NCBI GenBank assembly: GCA_018222405.1
Contig: JAAFAI010000004.1
Location: 186,001-250,000 of the forward strand
Direction of reading: 5' to 3'
DNA: 64,000 bases
Origin: Gammaproteobacteria bacterium
GTDB lineage: Bacteria; Pseudomonadota; Gammaproteobacteria; Enterobacterales; Alteromonadaceae
Numbering within the stretch: position 1 is the first letter of the stretch; each line of letters starts with the position of its first letter. Of the stretch, positions 1-8,954 are shown piece after piece. A program made the position numbers and the translations under genes. The notes below the pieces were generated by a model. The model saw only the letters and a program-made list of their open reading frames with translations. It was not told where the DNA came from and did not search any database.

Positions 1-561
1 GTCATCCACGGCCAGCTCGATGCCGCCCAGCGAAGTCACCGCATCAACAATGGTCAGGCAATCATACTGACGGGCCAGTGCACACATTTTCTCGGCGTCA
101 TTGCGGACGCCGGTAGAGGTTTCGGCGTGGACAAAAGCAACGATTTTGGCCTCCGGGTGAGCTTTTAAAGCTTCTTCGAGCTTATTGAGGTCGGTTTGCG
201 TGCCCCAGTCGTCTTCAACAACGACAGCCGTTGCCCCGCTACGCACCACATTCTCTCGCATACGCATGCCAAACACGCCGTTGATGCACACTATGACCGT
301 GTCGCCCGGCTCAATCAGGTTAACAAACGCAGCTTCCATCCCGGCCGAGCCCGGTGCGGATACCGGCATAGTTAACGGATTTTCAGTTTTAAAGGCGTAC
401 TGCAGCAGTTCTTTAGTTTCATCCATCAAACCAATAAAATCAGGATCAAGGTGACCCACGGTACTGCGAGCCATGGCATTTAACACACGAGGACTCACGT
501 CAGAAGGACCCGGGCCCATTAACGTACGTTGTGGTGGAATATGACTGCTGTATGATTTCAT
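1..561 (-). CDS. Class V aminotransferase (alanine/serine-glyoxylate type), N-terminal part
   Basis: Only the first 187 codons are in the window; the gene runs off the left edge. The product is a fold-type I, PLP-dependent aminotransferase of the class V family that includes alanine-glyoxylate and serine-glyoxylate transaminases. Visible signatures are the N-terminal MGPGPS segment (about residue 15), a central HAETSTG motif and the IVDAVTSLGG segment, whose Asp normally holds the PLP pyridine nitrogen. The Schiff-base lysine lies outside the window. The ATG at 559-561 fits the family N terminus. The amino donor cannot be told from this fragment. No co-directional neighbour is close, so it looks monocistronic. 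Confidence 0.85.
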   Translation of the reverse strand, partial: MKSYSSHIPPQRTLMGPGPSDVSPRVLNAMARSTVGHLDPDFIGLMDETKELLQYAFKTENPLTMPVSAPGSAGMEAAFVNLIEPGDTVIVCINGVFGMRMRENVVRSGATAVVVEDDWGTQTDLNKLEEALKAHPEAKIVAFVHAETSTGVRNDAEKMCALARQYDCLTIVDAVTSLGGIELAVDD

Positions 562-822
562 TGATGATACCTGCTCAGTAAAGTAAACCTATGAGCGCTA
601 TTCTGGCAATTCGGTTACCAAACCACAATCGCAGTTTCGGGTGATTAGCTGATTATCATTATTCACATAATGAATAGGCAAGGCATAATTTTATACGCGT
701 AAGTATATAGTCCAATTTTAATACACATTAGTTGTGGATAAATAATGCACAAACTGGTTATATTTTGTGCATTCGCTGTTAATTATCTGGGCAATGACTG
801 GCGTAAAGTACTGGTTAGTATC

Positions 823-1001
823 TATAATTGATTAAAAATGGGACAGTACAAAAAAATTGTTTATAAATTGAACGATATTGAGCTATGATTAAAAACCTAC
901 AAAGATGATTTGTTCACTTCTCCCTTTGTAAAAGTTAGCGCACGGCTCAGCAATGAGCCATTCCCCTAGGCCCGGAGCTTTTTAAGTTCTGGGCATTTTT
1001 T
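823..1001 (+). ncRNA. Candidate small RNA ending in an intrinsic terminator
   Basis: No plus-strand gene lies upstream, yet a full terminator is present at 970-1001, so some plus-strand transcript probably ends here. A TATAAT hexamer at 823-828 is a possible -10 element, but no good -35 is visible. Just before the terminator is a perfect 5-bp hairpin, GGCTC (944-948) with GAGCC (955-959). The layout of upstream hairpin, short linker and terminator is typical of trans-acting small RNAs. I do not recognise a known family, and the 5' end is uncertain. Confidence 0.3.
970..1001 (+). terminator. Rho-independent terminator of the candidate small RNA
   Basis: GCCCGGAGCTT (970-980) pairs with AAGTTCTGGGC (984-994) across a TTT loop, with a few G-T pairs, followed by a run of six T. 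It reads on the plus strand. Confidence 0.65.
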
Positions 1002-1077
1002 ATGGGCGAAGAAAAATTTGTCGGTGCATTGCTGCCAGCGCCAATAGCGCCAGCAGTTTGTTGACCCATTCAATCAT
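1000..1077 (-). CDS. Possible 25-residue microprotein downstream of tesB
   Basis: An ATG-started ORF begins 27 bases after the tesB stop and encodes a short peptide with an alternating Leu/Ala core (LLALLALAA, residues 8-16) and a basic end. It could be a single amphipathic or membrane helix. No convincing ribosome-binding site is visible, and the stop overlaps the small-RNA terminator on the other strand. It may be chance. Confidence 0.2.
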   Translation of the reverse strand: MIEWVNKLLALLALAAMHRQIFLRP

Positions 1078-1104
1078 GCCCCGTGAGGGCTAGGAATCAT
1101 GGGA

Positions 1105-1971
1105 TCAGTCGGTGATCCGCATCAGGCCTTCCTGCATGGTAGACGCCACCAGTTCACCCTGCTGGTTAAATAACTGGCCTCGTACCAGGCCTCTGGCACC
1201 ACCACTGGCCGGACTCTCCATGGAATACAGTAACCATTCGTTCATGTTAATCGGGCGATGGAACCACATGGCGTGGTCGATAGTGGCTATCGCCAACTTA
1301 CGGTCGGTAATTTGAACGCCGTGGGGCTGCAGAGACGTACTTAAGAAATGGTAGTCGCTGGCATAGGCCAGAGCAGCCTGATGCATGGCCTGTGAATCAC
1401 CAAGGTCTTCGTTTGCCCGTAGCCAGGTGTACCGCTCAGGCTTGTCATTTTTTGACGTAAATGAACGCACAGCATCGACGGTACGAATATCAATGGGACG
1501 ATGGTAGCTCAGCGCTTCCCGCATTCTGCGGCCGATGTTCTCATAGTTGCGCTCGTACATTCTGATGTCAGGTTCCACCTCTTGGGGTGCAGGCACATCA
1601 GGCATCTGAGCATACTGATGCTGCATGCCCTCTTCCGGCTGCTGAAATGAGGCTGTCATATAAAAGATGTTGCGGCCATTCTGAATGGCTTTTACCCGCC
1701 GGGCAGAAAAGCTTTTACCATCCCTCACGATTTCAACGTCGTAGACTACCGGCTGCTTGGCATCACCGGGTAGCAAAAAGTAGCTGTGAAAAGAATGTGC
1801 AACGCGGCCCTCAGGTACGCTTGCCCAGGCAGCCTTTAAAGCCTGACCTAACACCTGACCACCAAATAAGGCACGAAAGCCCAGATCCCAGCTCTGGCCA
1901 CGATAAAGTCCCTTTTCCAGGGTTTCTAATTCCAGTAAAGAGGCAACTTTAACTTCGTTTTGCTGTTCCAA
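1105..1971 (-). CDS. tesB: Acyl-CoA thioesterase II
   Basis: TesB hydrolyses medium- and long-chain acyl-CoA to free fatty acid and CoA in the cytoplasm. The 288-residue product matches the usual length (286 in E. coli) and the double hot-dog fold. The catalytic Asp is seen in ATIDHAMWFHRP. The conserved C-terminal segment SGGARGLVRGQLF is followed by the active-site Gln in STMQEGLMR. The N-terminal half carries YRGQSWDLG and GGQVLGQAL, typical of the family. It stands alone, about 50 bases downstream of the kinase gene start of the next unit. Nothing unusual is seen. Confidence 0.93.
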   Translation of the reverse strand: MEQQNEVKVASLLELETLEKGLYRGQSWDLGFRALFGGQVLGQALKAAWASVPEGRVAHSFHSYFLLPGDAKQPVVYDVEIVRDGKSFSARRVKAIQNGRNIFYMTASFQQPEEGMQHQYAQMPDVPAPQEVEPDIRMYERNYENIGRRMREALSYHRPIDIRTVDAVRSFTSKNDKPERYTWLRANEDLGDSQAMHQAALAYASDYHFLSTSLQPHGVQITDRKLAIATIDHAMWFHRPINMNEWLLYSMESPASGGARGLVRGQLFNQQGELVASTMQEGLMRITD

Positions 1972-2020
1972 GAGTAACTCCCAATTGATAAACAGATAGG
2001 TTCACTACCAAAAAGACTGA

Positions 2021-3865
2021 CTACCGCGTTCGGGGATTGCGAGGATAAAACTTGTCGGCACACTTTGCCCGGTGCTCAAAAAAACGCGTGTCTTTGTAAG
2101 GTAACTTCATAAAACCACAGGTGCCTTCACCTGTAAGTAGTGGCAGTGAATCAATGATTTCTTTCAGTAACGCATTAAACTCATTTTCCTTCGTATGATC
2201 AAGCAAACGATAGTAACTATGAATTTTTAGGTGCTTCTCAAGCGCCTCGAAAATGATACAGCCGGTATGATGAATAGCATTAAGCGCCTTGATGGCCTGC
2301 ATAATTTGTGGTGGTAAGGCGAGGAATTCGTCAGGATCATCACCGTCTTCAAAGTACGAATGCACCCGACTTTCAGACGTACTCAGTGACACACTGGATT
2401 TTTCATACGGGATCACGGTAGCGGCACCGGCCACAAACGGCGCTTCAATTTGTTCTCGCTCAATATGCAGGGTGTTTTTGGCATCAAACAGGCAGCATTT
2501 AAATACCCCCTGGCGGTGAATGGCCCGGGCCAGTGTCACCACGGTATTGACGGCATGTTTGAAGGCCTGCTCCCTGGCCGGATCCTGCAGATTCAGGCTG
2601 GAATCAATGTATACGCCTTCCGGTTGCCAGTGAATAACCAGGCCGCCTACCACCGGATAACGGGCCAGGCGGCTAACCGCCGCTAAAAAACCTTTTTCGG
2701 TAGCGCCCATGCCATCCAGGTAATTTTTGTAATACCGCTCGAACTGGGCGTCATTTAAATAATTTAACTGGCTGAGCTCATCCGACTGCTGCTCGCTGAG
2801 ATCGTTTTGCTGGCGTAAAAACGACTTGCGTGAACTGTATACCACCGATTCGATATTCTTACGCTCTTTGGCTACCCACACCGGTAACAGGGATTCGTAG
2901 CGCTCCACGCTATCATTAGCAAACACCAGGTTTTCCAGCAATTTGAGGTGCGACAGCAAATAGTCACCACCACTGTGCTGCTCTGCAACATTGTCGCTGA
3001 GCATATAGGTAAGAATGTCTGACAAAATTTTCGGTAATCCCAACGAGGATGGGGGGATCACCAGATGGGCAAACCGTGCAGACTGGCCGGAGGCCAGAGC
3101 ATACAAAGTTCCTGCAAGCCCCTGCTCATCAAAGCGTGGGCTTGAGCGCTCACCATTAAGCTGCGCATCGCCAATAAAGTAGATATCCCCCAGGCGGGCA
3201 TTGGTTTGCTGGATATCTCCCGACATTAAATCCAGTACGTTGTTTTGCACCGGCTGCAGGTGTTCATCGAGCTGTGCATACACACTGGAGCCCCAGTCGA
3301 TGAGACTGAGCTGCTCGTTGTCTTCATCCCACACCAGGTTAGAAGGTTTAATGTCGCCATGTACGATAGGCCGGTGTCCGCCGTCGAGCTCAAAATGGCG
3401 TAAATACAGCAGGATTTTACCCAGTTGCACGGCCATTTTTACAATCAGTCGCGGCCCTACAGGCCCTTCCCGTAAACTGTATTGCTCAAGGTCGATGCCC
3501 GGCGCCCGCTCCATCATCAGAATGGACTGCCTGCCCCGTTGGTAGAACTCTTTTACTGCCGGAATATGCGAGTGTCTGAGCAGCCCCTGCATAAAGGCTT
3601 CTTCCTCGAGGCGGTCCTGAATGCTCACGGGCAGTGTTATGCGGGTGAATTTAAATACCAGCTCTTCACCGCCATGATCGCGCCCGCCAAAGGCAAAGCC
3701 GTAAGCGCCTTTGCCAATCAGACTGATATCGGTAAATCCAAGGCTTTCGAGTTGCGCGATACACAGCGCAATCCAGTCTTTCAGTTTCTTGGCATCCGCA
3801 TGAGAAAGCAGATACACCGACTGCTCCTCAGGAATATAAAAGTGGCGGATGCCTTTTCTGGTCAT
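2021..3865 (-). CDS. Serine/threonine protein kinase-like protein with long C-terminal region
   Basis: The first 200 or so residues form a eukaryotic-type kinase fold: a glycine loop GKGAYGFAFGG (51-61), the VFKF lysine (about 72), the catalytic loop HGDIKPSNLV (169-178) and DWG (190-192) in place of the usual DFG. Catalytic Asp, Lys and Asn are all present, so activity is plausible. The remaining 400 residues match no domain I know and contain no transmembrane segment. The stop overlaps nothing, but the start overlaps the rlmJ stop by 4 bases (ATGA), so the two are probably translationally coupled. The substrate is unknown. Confidence 0.75.
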   Translation of the reverse strand: MTRKGIRHFYIPEEQSVYLLSHADAKKLKDWIALCIAQLESLGFTDISLIGKGAYGFAFGGRDHGGEELVFKFTRITLPVSIQDRLEEEAFMQGLLRHSHIPAVKEFYQRGRQSILMMERAPGIDLEQYSLREGPVGPRLIVKMAVQLGKILLYLRHFELDGGHRPIVHGDIKPSNLVWDEDNEQLSLIDWGSSVYAQLDEHLQPVQNNVLDLMSGDIQQTNARLGDIYFIGDAQLNGERSSPRFDEQGLAGTLYALASGQSARFAHLVIPPSSLGLPKILSDILTYMLSDNVAEQHSGGDYLLSHLKLLENLVFANDSVERYESLLPVWVAKERKNIESVVYSSRKSFLRQQNDLSEQQSDELSQLNYLNDAQFERYYKNYLDGMGATEKGFLAAVSRLARYPVVGGLVIHWQPEGVYIDSSLNLQDPAREQAFKHAVNTVVTLARAIHRQGVFKCCLFDAKNTLHIEREQIEAPFVAGAATVIPYEKSSVSLSTSESRVHSYFEDGDDPDEFLALPPQIMQAIKALNAIHHTGCIIFEALEKHLKIHSYYRLLDHTKENEFNALLKEIIDSLPLLTGEGTCGFMKLPYKDTRFFEHRAKCADKFYPRNPRTR

Positions 3866-4719
3866 GACTCGGTGTGATTAAGCCAAACCACGTTGTGCTG
3901 GCATTGCGTGCCTAAACGTGGGCAAAGCTCAGTCAGGCTGTTGGTTAGAATGGTGTCGATTTGCCAGGCCGGGTTAATAAAGCACACGCCGGAACCATAC
4001 ATGCCGGTATCAGCCGCTTTATCCTCGGCCAGCAGCTCTACCTGCAGCACATTATGATTAAGCCTGGAAAGGGTCTGGCACATGGCTTCAGATTCCCCTT
4101 GTTTATCGCCAGCCCGGGCCGACAACAACGGATACCAAATCAGAATTTGCGCCTGCGGCCAGCGTTTTAAACACTCTTTTACCGCGTTGATCACTGCCTG
4201 GTATTCGCTGCGTGACTCATAGGGCGGATCGATAAGCACTGCGCCACGATTTGGCTTCGGCGGCGATAAAGCGACCAGGCCTTCCAGGCCGTCACGAAAG
4301 TGGCTGTGTACCTGCCCCTGCCCTTTATGGCGCTTTAACACCCCTTTTAAATTTGCAAATTCGCCGGGGTGTAATTCCATCACGTGCAATGCATCATTGG
4401 CCCGCAGTAAATCCGCAGCCAGTACCGGTGACCCCGGGTACTCATTATTATTACGATATAACGCCAGCGCGGCCAGATAATCAACTAGCAGCGGATCCTG
4501 CGGCGAGAACTGATCCAGCTTCACAACACCGTCTTTGTACTCACCGGTTTTATTGGCCTGTTCAGAGTCGAGACTGTAACAGCCAGAGCCGCCGTGGGTA
4601 TCAATCAGATTAAACGGCTTGTTTTTTTGCTTCAGGCGATTAATAACTGCCTGCCAGCAGAGATGTTTGAGGATGTCGGCATGATTACCGGCGTGATAAC
4701 CGTGTTGGTAACTCAGCAA
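3862..4719 (-). CDS. rlmJ: 23S rRNA (adenine-2030 N6) methyltransferase
   Basis: RlmJ methylates A2030 of 23S rRNA using S-adenosylmethionine. The 285-residue length fits the family (280 in E. coli). The N terminus MLSYQHGYHAGNHADILKH is diagnostic, the SAM-binding segment DTHGGSGCYSL lies near residue 45, and the catalytic motif is DPPY in VLIDPPYESRSEY. It is the first gene of a two-gene unit with the downstream kinase-like gene, whose start overlaps its stop. Confidence 0.93.
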   Translation of the reverse strand: MLSYQHGYHAGNHADILKHLCWQAVINRLKQKNKPFNLIDTHGGSGCYSLDSEQANKTGEYKDGVVKLDQFSPQDPLLVDYLAALALYRNNNEYPGSPVLAADLLRANDALHVMELHPGEFANLKGVLKRHKGQGQVHSHFRDGLEGLVALSPPKPNRGAVLIDPPYESRSEYQAVINAVKECLKRWPQAQILIWYPLLSARAGDKQGESEAMCQTLSRLNHNVLQVELLAEDKAADTGMYGSGVCFINPAWQIDTILTNSLTELCPRLGTQCQHNVVWLNHTES

Positions 4720-4770
4720 AATAGTGCTCTCTCTTGAAACCTGTAATCAGGATCTCCGAACCCGGGTACA

Positions 4771-4805
4771 GGCGAAACTTGCGCGAATCGCGCAAGTTTA
4801 TCGCC
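4771..4805 (-). terminator. Strong hairpin after the bkd operon
   Basis: An 11-bp perfect inverted repeat (4775-4785 with 4789-4799, loop AAT) is extended by GGCG/CGCC around a two-base bulge. It sits 32 bases after the E2 stop. There is no T-run, so it may be an RNA-stabilising 3' end rather than a classic intrinsic terminator. Confidence 0.5.
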
Positions 4806-4836
4806 CGCTACACCAAGATACCAGTGCCGTAACGGG

Positions 4837-6459
4837 TTAACGTAGTTTGCTTAACATTTTGAGCGGGTTGGACAAATAATCCAGCCATACATTGTTAAAC
4901 CTTACCATGGTGGCGCCATCGATAACCCTGTGGTCGGCCGACCAGCTCACCTGCATAACAGACTGACTGATAACCTGTTGCTGATCATCAAATCGCGGCA
5001 ACTGCTGTATTTTACCCAGCGCCACAATGGCCAGTTCAGGGTAATTAATAATCGGTGTGGCGGTAGTTCCGCCCAGTACACCCACATTGGAAATGCTAAT
5101 GGTACCGCCTTTCAAGTCACTACTACCCACCTTACCCTGTTTGGCATCGGCAACAATGCGCTGCATGGCCTCAGCGATTTCCAGCACACTCAGGTTCTGC
5201 ACCTGTTTAATGTTTGGCACCAGTAAACCGGCACTGCTGTCCACTGCAAAACCAATATTGTGGTCGTCAAAGTAGGTCATGGCGTTGCCATCCTCACTAA
5301 GACGAGCATTAAACTGCGGAAATTCCGTTAAGCATAATGACAAGGCCTTAATGAAAAACGGCATAAACGTCAGCTTAATATCCGCATCGGCAAACTGTGC
5401 TTTTAACGACGCTTTAAGCGCAATGAGCGGATCCATCACCAGCTCATCCGATACCGTAAAGTGCGGGATCGTACTCACCGAGCGAACCATCTGTTTCGCC
5501 ATGGCTTTCTGCACCGGGGTTAATGGCAAGGTGCGACTTGTCTGTTCTGAGGCCGCGGGCTTTTCTGTCTGCTGAGTCGGTTGCGGCGAGCTCTTCTGAC
5601 CTTGTTGCAGCGCATTGAGGACATCCTGTTTGAGTACACGGCCTTTTTTACCGGTTGGGGTAATGTCCTGCAGGGCCAGGTTATTCTCTTTCGCCAGGCG
5701 GCGGACTGCCGGACTGGCCGGCACCTTCCCTTCAATCACTTTGGGCGGCTCAAAACCACCTTCCTGAAAACCGGCGGGTACAGCTTTGCCTGCTACTGCC
5801 TGTGATGCCTGCACAGCGTTTTCATTTCTGGCCGTGGTTGCGTCTGACGTTACCCCGGCACCTTCCTGCTCAACCGATAAATCAAATAAAGGCTCATGCA
5901 CTTTGGCAATCTGCCCGACCTCGTGATAACGCTTAACCAGGGTACCGGCATGCTTGGCAGGAATTTCCACCACTGCTTTATCGGTCATCACTTCAACCAC
6001 TACATCATCCTCGGCAACAAAATCGCCGGAATCGATGTGCCATTTTACGATTTCACATTCAACAATGCCTTCGCCAATATCAGGCAAAATAAACGTTTCT
6101 ACGGCACTGCCTGCGTTATCGTGTGGCTGCGTTTCGCTAACTGTATCTGGCACTTTCTCTGGCGTTTTTTCAACTGCTTGAGGTGCATCCGGCGTTCGTT
6201 GCTGCGAAGCCCCGCTATCGTCATTCTCTGGTTTAAGTTCGAATAAAGGCGCATGCACCTTGGCAATATCGCCGGGCTTATAATACAACCGGGTAATCAC
6301 GCCACTGTGGATAGCAGGAATTTGTACCGTGGCTTTGTCGGTCATTACCTCTGCCACCGGCTGATCTTCTTCTACCGTATCGCCTTCACTGACCAGCCAC
6401 TCGAGTAGTTCGCACTCGACAACGCCTTCGCCAATATCAGGCAAAATAAAATCTGTCAT
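4837..6459 (-). CDS. bkdB: Branched-chain 2-oxoacid dehydrogenase E2 (dihydrolipoyl acyltransferase)
   Basis: E2 core of the complex that oxidises the 2-oxoacids of Val, Leu and Ile to acyl-CoA. It has two lipoyl domains with lysines at about 42 and 161 (both in VMTDKA motifs). Linkers rich in Pro, Ala, Gln and Glu follow, then an E3/E1-binding domain (about 247-283) and a C-terminal acyltransferase domain with the HRVID catalytic motif near residue 510. Two lipoyl domains instead of one is a moderate variation. It is the last gene of the operon, 7 bases after the E1beta gene. No E3 gene is adjacent, so the general lipoamide dehydrogenase is presumably shared. Confidence 0.92.
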   Translation of the reverse strand: MTDFILPDIGEGVVECELLEWLVSEGDTVEEDQPVAEVMTDKATVQIPAIHSGVITRLYYKPGDIAKVHAPLFELKPENDDSGASQQRTPDAPQAVEKTPEKVPDTVSETQPHDNAGSAVETFILPDIGEGIVECEIVKWHIDSGDFVAEDDVVVEVMTDKAVVEIPAKHAGTLVKRYHEVGQIAKVHEPLFDLSVEQEGAGVTSDATTARNENAVQASQAVAGKAVPAGFQEGGFEPPKVIEGKVPASPAVRRLAKENNLALQDITPTGKKGRVLKQDVLNALQQGQKSSPQPTQQTEKPAASEQTSRTLPLTPVQKAMAKQMVRSVSTIPHFTVSDELVMDPLIALKASLKAQFADADIKLTFMPFFIKALSLCLTEFPQFNARLSEDGNAMTYFDDHNIGFAVDSSAGLLVPNIKQVQNLSVLEIAEAMQRIVADAKQGKVGSSDLKGGTISISNVGVLGGTTATPIINYPELAIVALGKIQQLPRFDDQQQVISQSVMQVSWSADHRVIDGATMVRFNNVWLDYLSNPLKMLSKLR

Positions 6460-6466
6460 ATTTACC

Positions 6467-7444
6467 TCAGTAGTTCAGCATGCGTTTAAGAGCTTCGTAA
6501 GTCTTGTATTCGTCTGGCATGTATTCTTTTTCATGCGCCAGCGGGTACGGCGTATCCAGACCGCACACCCGGGTGACCGGCGCTTCCAGATATAAGAAAC
6601 ACTGCTCCTGAATATGCGCGGCTATCTCACTGCCAAAACCAGAGGTAACCGGCGCTTCGTGGTTGATCAACAGACGGCCGGTTTTCATTACCGATTCGGC
6701 AACGGTTTGTGCATCCCAGGGTAAGATGCTGCGTAAATCAATGATTTCGCAGGACACCCCGTCTTCCAGCGCCATGGCGGCCGCTTTTTGAATAATTTCA
6801 ACCTGAGCGCCCCAGGCCAGCAAGGTAATATCGCTACCTTCCTGAATAACTTCGGCTGTGCCCAGACCAATAGAGTAGTCTTCCTCCGGCACCTCGCATA
6901 CGGAGGCACGATAGAGGCGTTTGGGCTCCATAAATAACACCGGGTTATCATCGCGGATAGCGCCCAGCAATAATCCTTTGGCCTGGTATGGGTCGCGAGG
7001 CACCACAACCTTCAGGCCGGGAATGTGGCTGAAAAACGCTTCCGGTGACTGGGAATGATAATGACCACCGGCAATGCCACCACCGTAAGGCGTTCTGATG
7101 GTGAGTGAACCACAAGAAAACTGCCCCCCGGAGCGATAGCGAAACTTCGCGGTTTCATTGACGATCTGATCAAACGCCGGAAAGATATAGTCACCAAACT
7201 GGATCTCGGCCACCGGCACACTGCCCTGGGCAGCCAGGCCGTTAGCAAAACCAATAATGCCCTGTTCGGTAAGCGGTGTATTAAAACAGCGGGCTTTACC
7301 AAACTTTTCCTGTAAATGACTGGTAGCGCGGAATACGCCACCAAAATGACCCACGTCTTCGCCAAACACCACGACTTTTTCGTCTTCGGTCATGGCAGTG
7401 ATCAAGGCCTGATTAATCGCCTGGAGTAAATTTAACTTTGCCAT
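6467..7444 (-). CDS. bkdA2: 2-oxoisovalerate dehydrogenase E1 beta subunit
   Basis: The beta chain of the thiamine-diphosphate E1 heterotetramer, which decarboxylates branched-chain 2-oxoacids and passes the acyl group to lipoyl-E2. The 325 residues match the family length. Seen are [15 protein letters not shown] near the start, the [11 protein letters not shown] segment with the Glu that activates TPP, and the C-terminal transketolase domain with [14 protein letters not shown]. Its start overlaps the stop of the E1alpha gene by one base, consistent with coupled synthesis of the two subunits. Confidence 0.93.
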   Translation of the reverse strand: MAKLNLLQAINQALITAMTEDEKVVVFGEDVGHFGGVFRATSHLQEKFGKARCFNTPLTEQGIIGFANGLAAQGSVPVAEIQFGDYIFPAFDQIVNETAKFRYRSGGQFSCGSLTIRTPYGGGIAGGHYHSQSPEAFFSHIPGLKVVVPRDPYQAKGLLLGAIRDDNPVLFMEPKRLYRASVCEVPEEDYSIGLGTAEVIQEGSDITLLAWGAQVEIIQKAAAMALEDGVSCEIIDLRSILPWDAQTVAESVMKTGRLLINHEAPVTSGFGSEIAAHIQEQCFLYLEAPVTRVCGLDTPYPLAHEKEYMPDEYKTYEALKRMLNY

Positions 7445-8634
7445 TACTTACCTACCTCGCCCGATGTTTTAGGATATTTATCCGGGTAGCGTTTAATGTG
7501 CTCCAGTAATGCTTCCCGCTGTGCCTTTAGGTGCCATGGCACTTCGCTGTAAACGTCTTCTACAATATCGCTAATCGGATTTACCGGGACTTTTTCGGCT
7601 GTTTTAAGCGCGTTTAGGATATCGCTGCGCACTTCTTTAAGGTACTTTTCGGTGTCTTCTTCCTTAAGCCAGCCTTTATTGAGTAACCACACTTTAAAGC
7701 GCTCTATGGGGTCCTTCAGACGCCATTTTTCTTCTTCTTTTTTCGAGCGGTAACCGCTAGGATCGTCTGAGGTAGAATGCGCAGCCAAACGGTAGGTCAT
7801 GGCCTCAATCAAAACCGGTTGCGAAGCTGACAGAGCAAGCTCACGAGCTTTAACGGTGGCGCTGTAAACGGCCAGCGGATCGTTGCCGTCTACCCGGATA
7901 GTGCGCACGCCATAGCCAATTCCCCGCGACGCAATACCGTCGCCGGCGAACTGTTCTTCAGCAGGCGTAGAAATGGCATAACCGTTATTTCGGCAAAAAA
8001 AGATCACCGGGCAATTGAGCACTGCCGCCATATTAAGACCAGCATGAAAGTCACCTTCGGAGGCCGCGCCCTCACCGAAATAGCAGACAGTGAGTGCATC
8101 ATTACCCGCCAGTTTCTGCCCATAGGCATAGCCTGCTGCCTGTGGGATTTGCGTACCCAGCGGCGACGAAATGGTCATGAAATTAAGCGCTTTATCGCCA
8201 TAGTGGATAGGCATCTGACGCCCTTTGTTAGGGTCCAGACGATTGGAAAACATCTGATTCATAAACTGTGCGGAGGTATAACCACGAAACGCCAAAGCGC
8301 CCTGCTCGCGGTACTGACTCATGATCATGTCATCTCCCGATAGGGCTGCAGCACTGCCTACTACTGCGGCTTCCTCACCGGTACTGGCCAGATAAAAGCT
8401 GATCCGCCCCTGGCGCTGAGCTGCAACCATGCGCTCGTCCAGCATGCGGGTGTAGAGCATGGTGTGATACATTTTAACGGCCAGTTGCTGATCGATTTCT
8501 GGCTCTTTGGCTTGAGGATAAACCGTGCCGTCTGCATCCAGAATGGCCAGCATCGGAATATCCAGTAACCCATTTTCTATTATCCTGACCTCATGTGTCA
8601 TCGACACATTGCCCAGGTGATTTCTGTCGTTCAT
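7444..8634 (-). CDS. bkdA1: 2-oxoisovalerate dehydrogenase E1 alpha subunit
   Basis: The alpha chain binds thiamine diphosphate with the beta chain. The TPP motif is visible as [14 protein letters not shown] followed by the NN in [10 protein letters not shown]. The phosphorylation-loop region [16 protein letters not shown] is typical of branched-chain E1. The 396-residue length is normal. The ATG at 8632-8634 is supported by AGAGGA 7 bases upstream; an internal ATG 12 codons later is the alternative. It leads the three-gene operon, with a candidate operator just upstream. Confidence 0.93.
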   Translation of the reverse strand: MNDRNHLGNVSMTHEVRIIENGLLDIPMLAILDADGTVYPQAKEPEIDQQLAVKMYHTMLYTRMLDERMVAAQRQGRISFYLASTGEEAAVVGSAAALSGDDMIMSQYREQGALAFRGYTSAQFMNQMFSNRLDPNKGRQMPIHYGDKALNFMTISSPLGTQIPQAAGYAYGQKLAGNDALTVCYFGEGAASEGDFHAGLNMAAVLNCPVIFFCRNNGYAISTPAEEQFAGDGIASRGIGYGVRTIRVDGNDPLAVYSATVKARELALSASQPVLIEAMTYRLAAHSTSDDPSGYRSKKEEEKWRLKDPIERFKVWLLNKGWLKEEDTEKYLKEVRSDILNALKTAEKVPVNPISDIVEDVYSEVPWHLKAQREALLEHIKRYPDKYPKTSGEVGK

Positions 8635-8954
8635 AGGGTTCCTCTAAAACGCCTTATTGTTTGTGTACACTCTAGTGCAACCTAGGCAGGAGCGTCCTGC
8701 CAAATTAACAATATGTTTACGTTTTATTAAATTAAACATCCTAATTGGTTCACAAAAATTGGGATGATTATTTTAAACAGGAAAAATACGCCGCAATTCA
8801 GGCTGAGTTCAGACGAACTATTTAGGATAAAACGGTCCAAATTACTTACATGGCACGTACATACGATGACGAGCATTACATATCCCGCGCGGCTGTGTTA
8901 AAAAACAATCCCTACAGAACAAGGACATCGTTCTTTTCACTATGGAGTATTAAT
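8635..8954. other. Divergent promoter region between bkd operon and subtilase
   Basis: This 320-bp gap must hold the promoters of both flanking units. It contains the 8685-8701 inverted repeat near the bkd end and an AT-rich stretch in the middle. A 35-codon in-frame extension of the subtilase frame (from 8850) lacks a ribosome-binding site and precedes a clear signal peptide, so it is probably untranslated leader. Confidence 0.6.
8685..8701. promoter_or_regulatory. Candidate operator upstream of the bkd operon
   Basis: GGCAGGA-GCG-TCCTGCC is a perfect 7-bp inverted repeat with a 3-bp spacer, 51-67 bases upstream of the E1alpha start. It has no T-run, so it is a better operator than terminator candidate. 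The binding protein is unknown and no regulator gene is adjacent. Confidence 0.35.

Larger units (their letters stand above)
562..1104. other. Intergenic gap with possible small RNA and micro-ORF
   Basis: This AT-rich gap between the aminotransferase start and the tesB stop has no gene of normal size. Its left half should carry the aminotransferase promoter. Its right half holds a hairpin, a strong plus-strand terminator and a 25-codon minus-strand ORF, listed separately. Confidence 0.6.
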
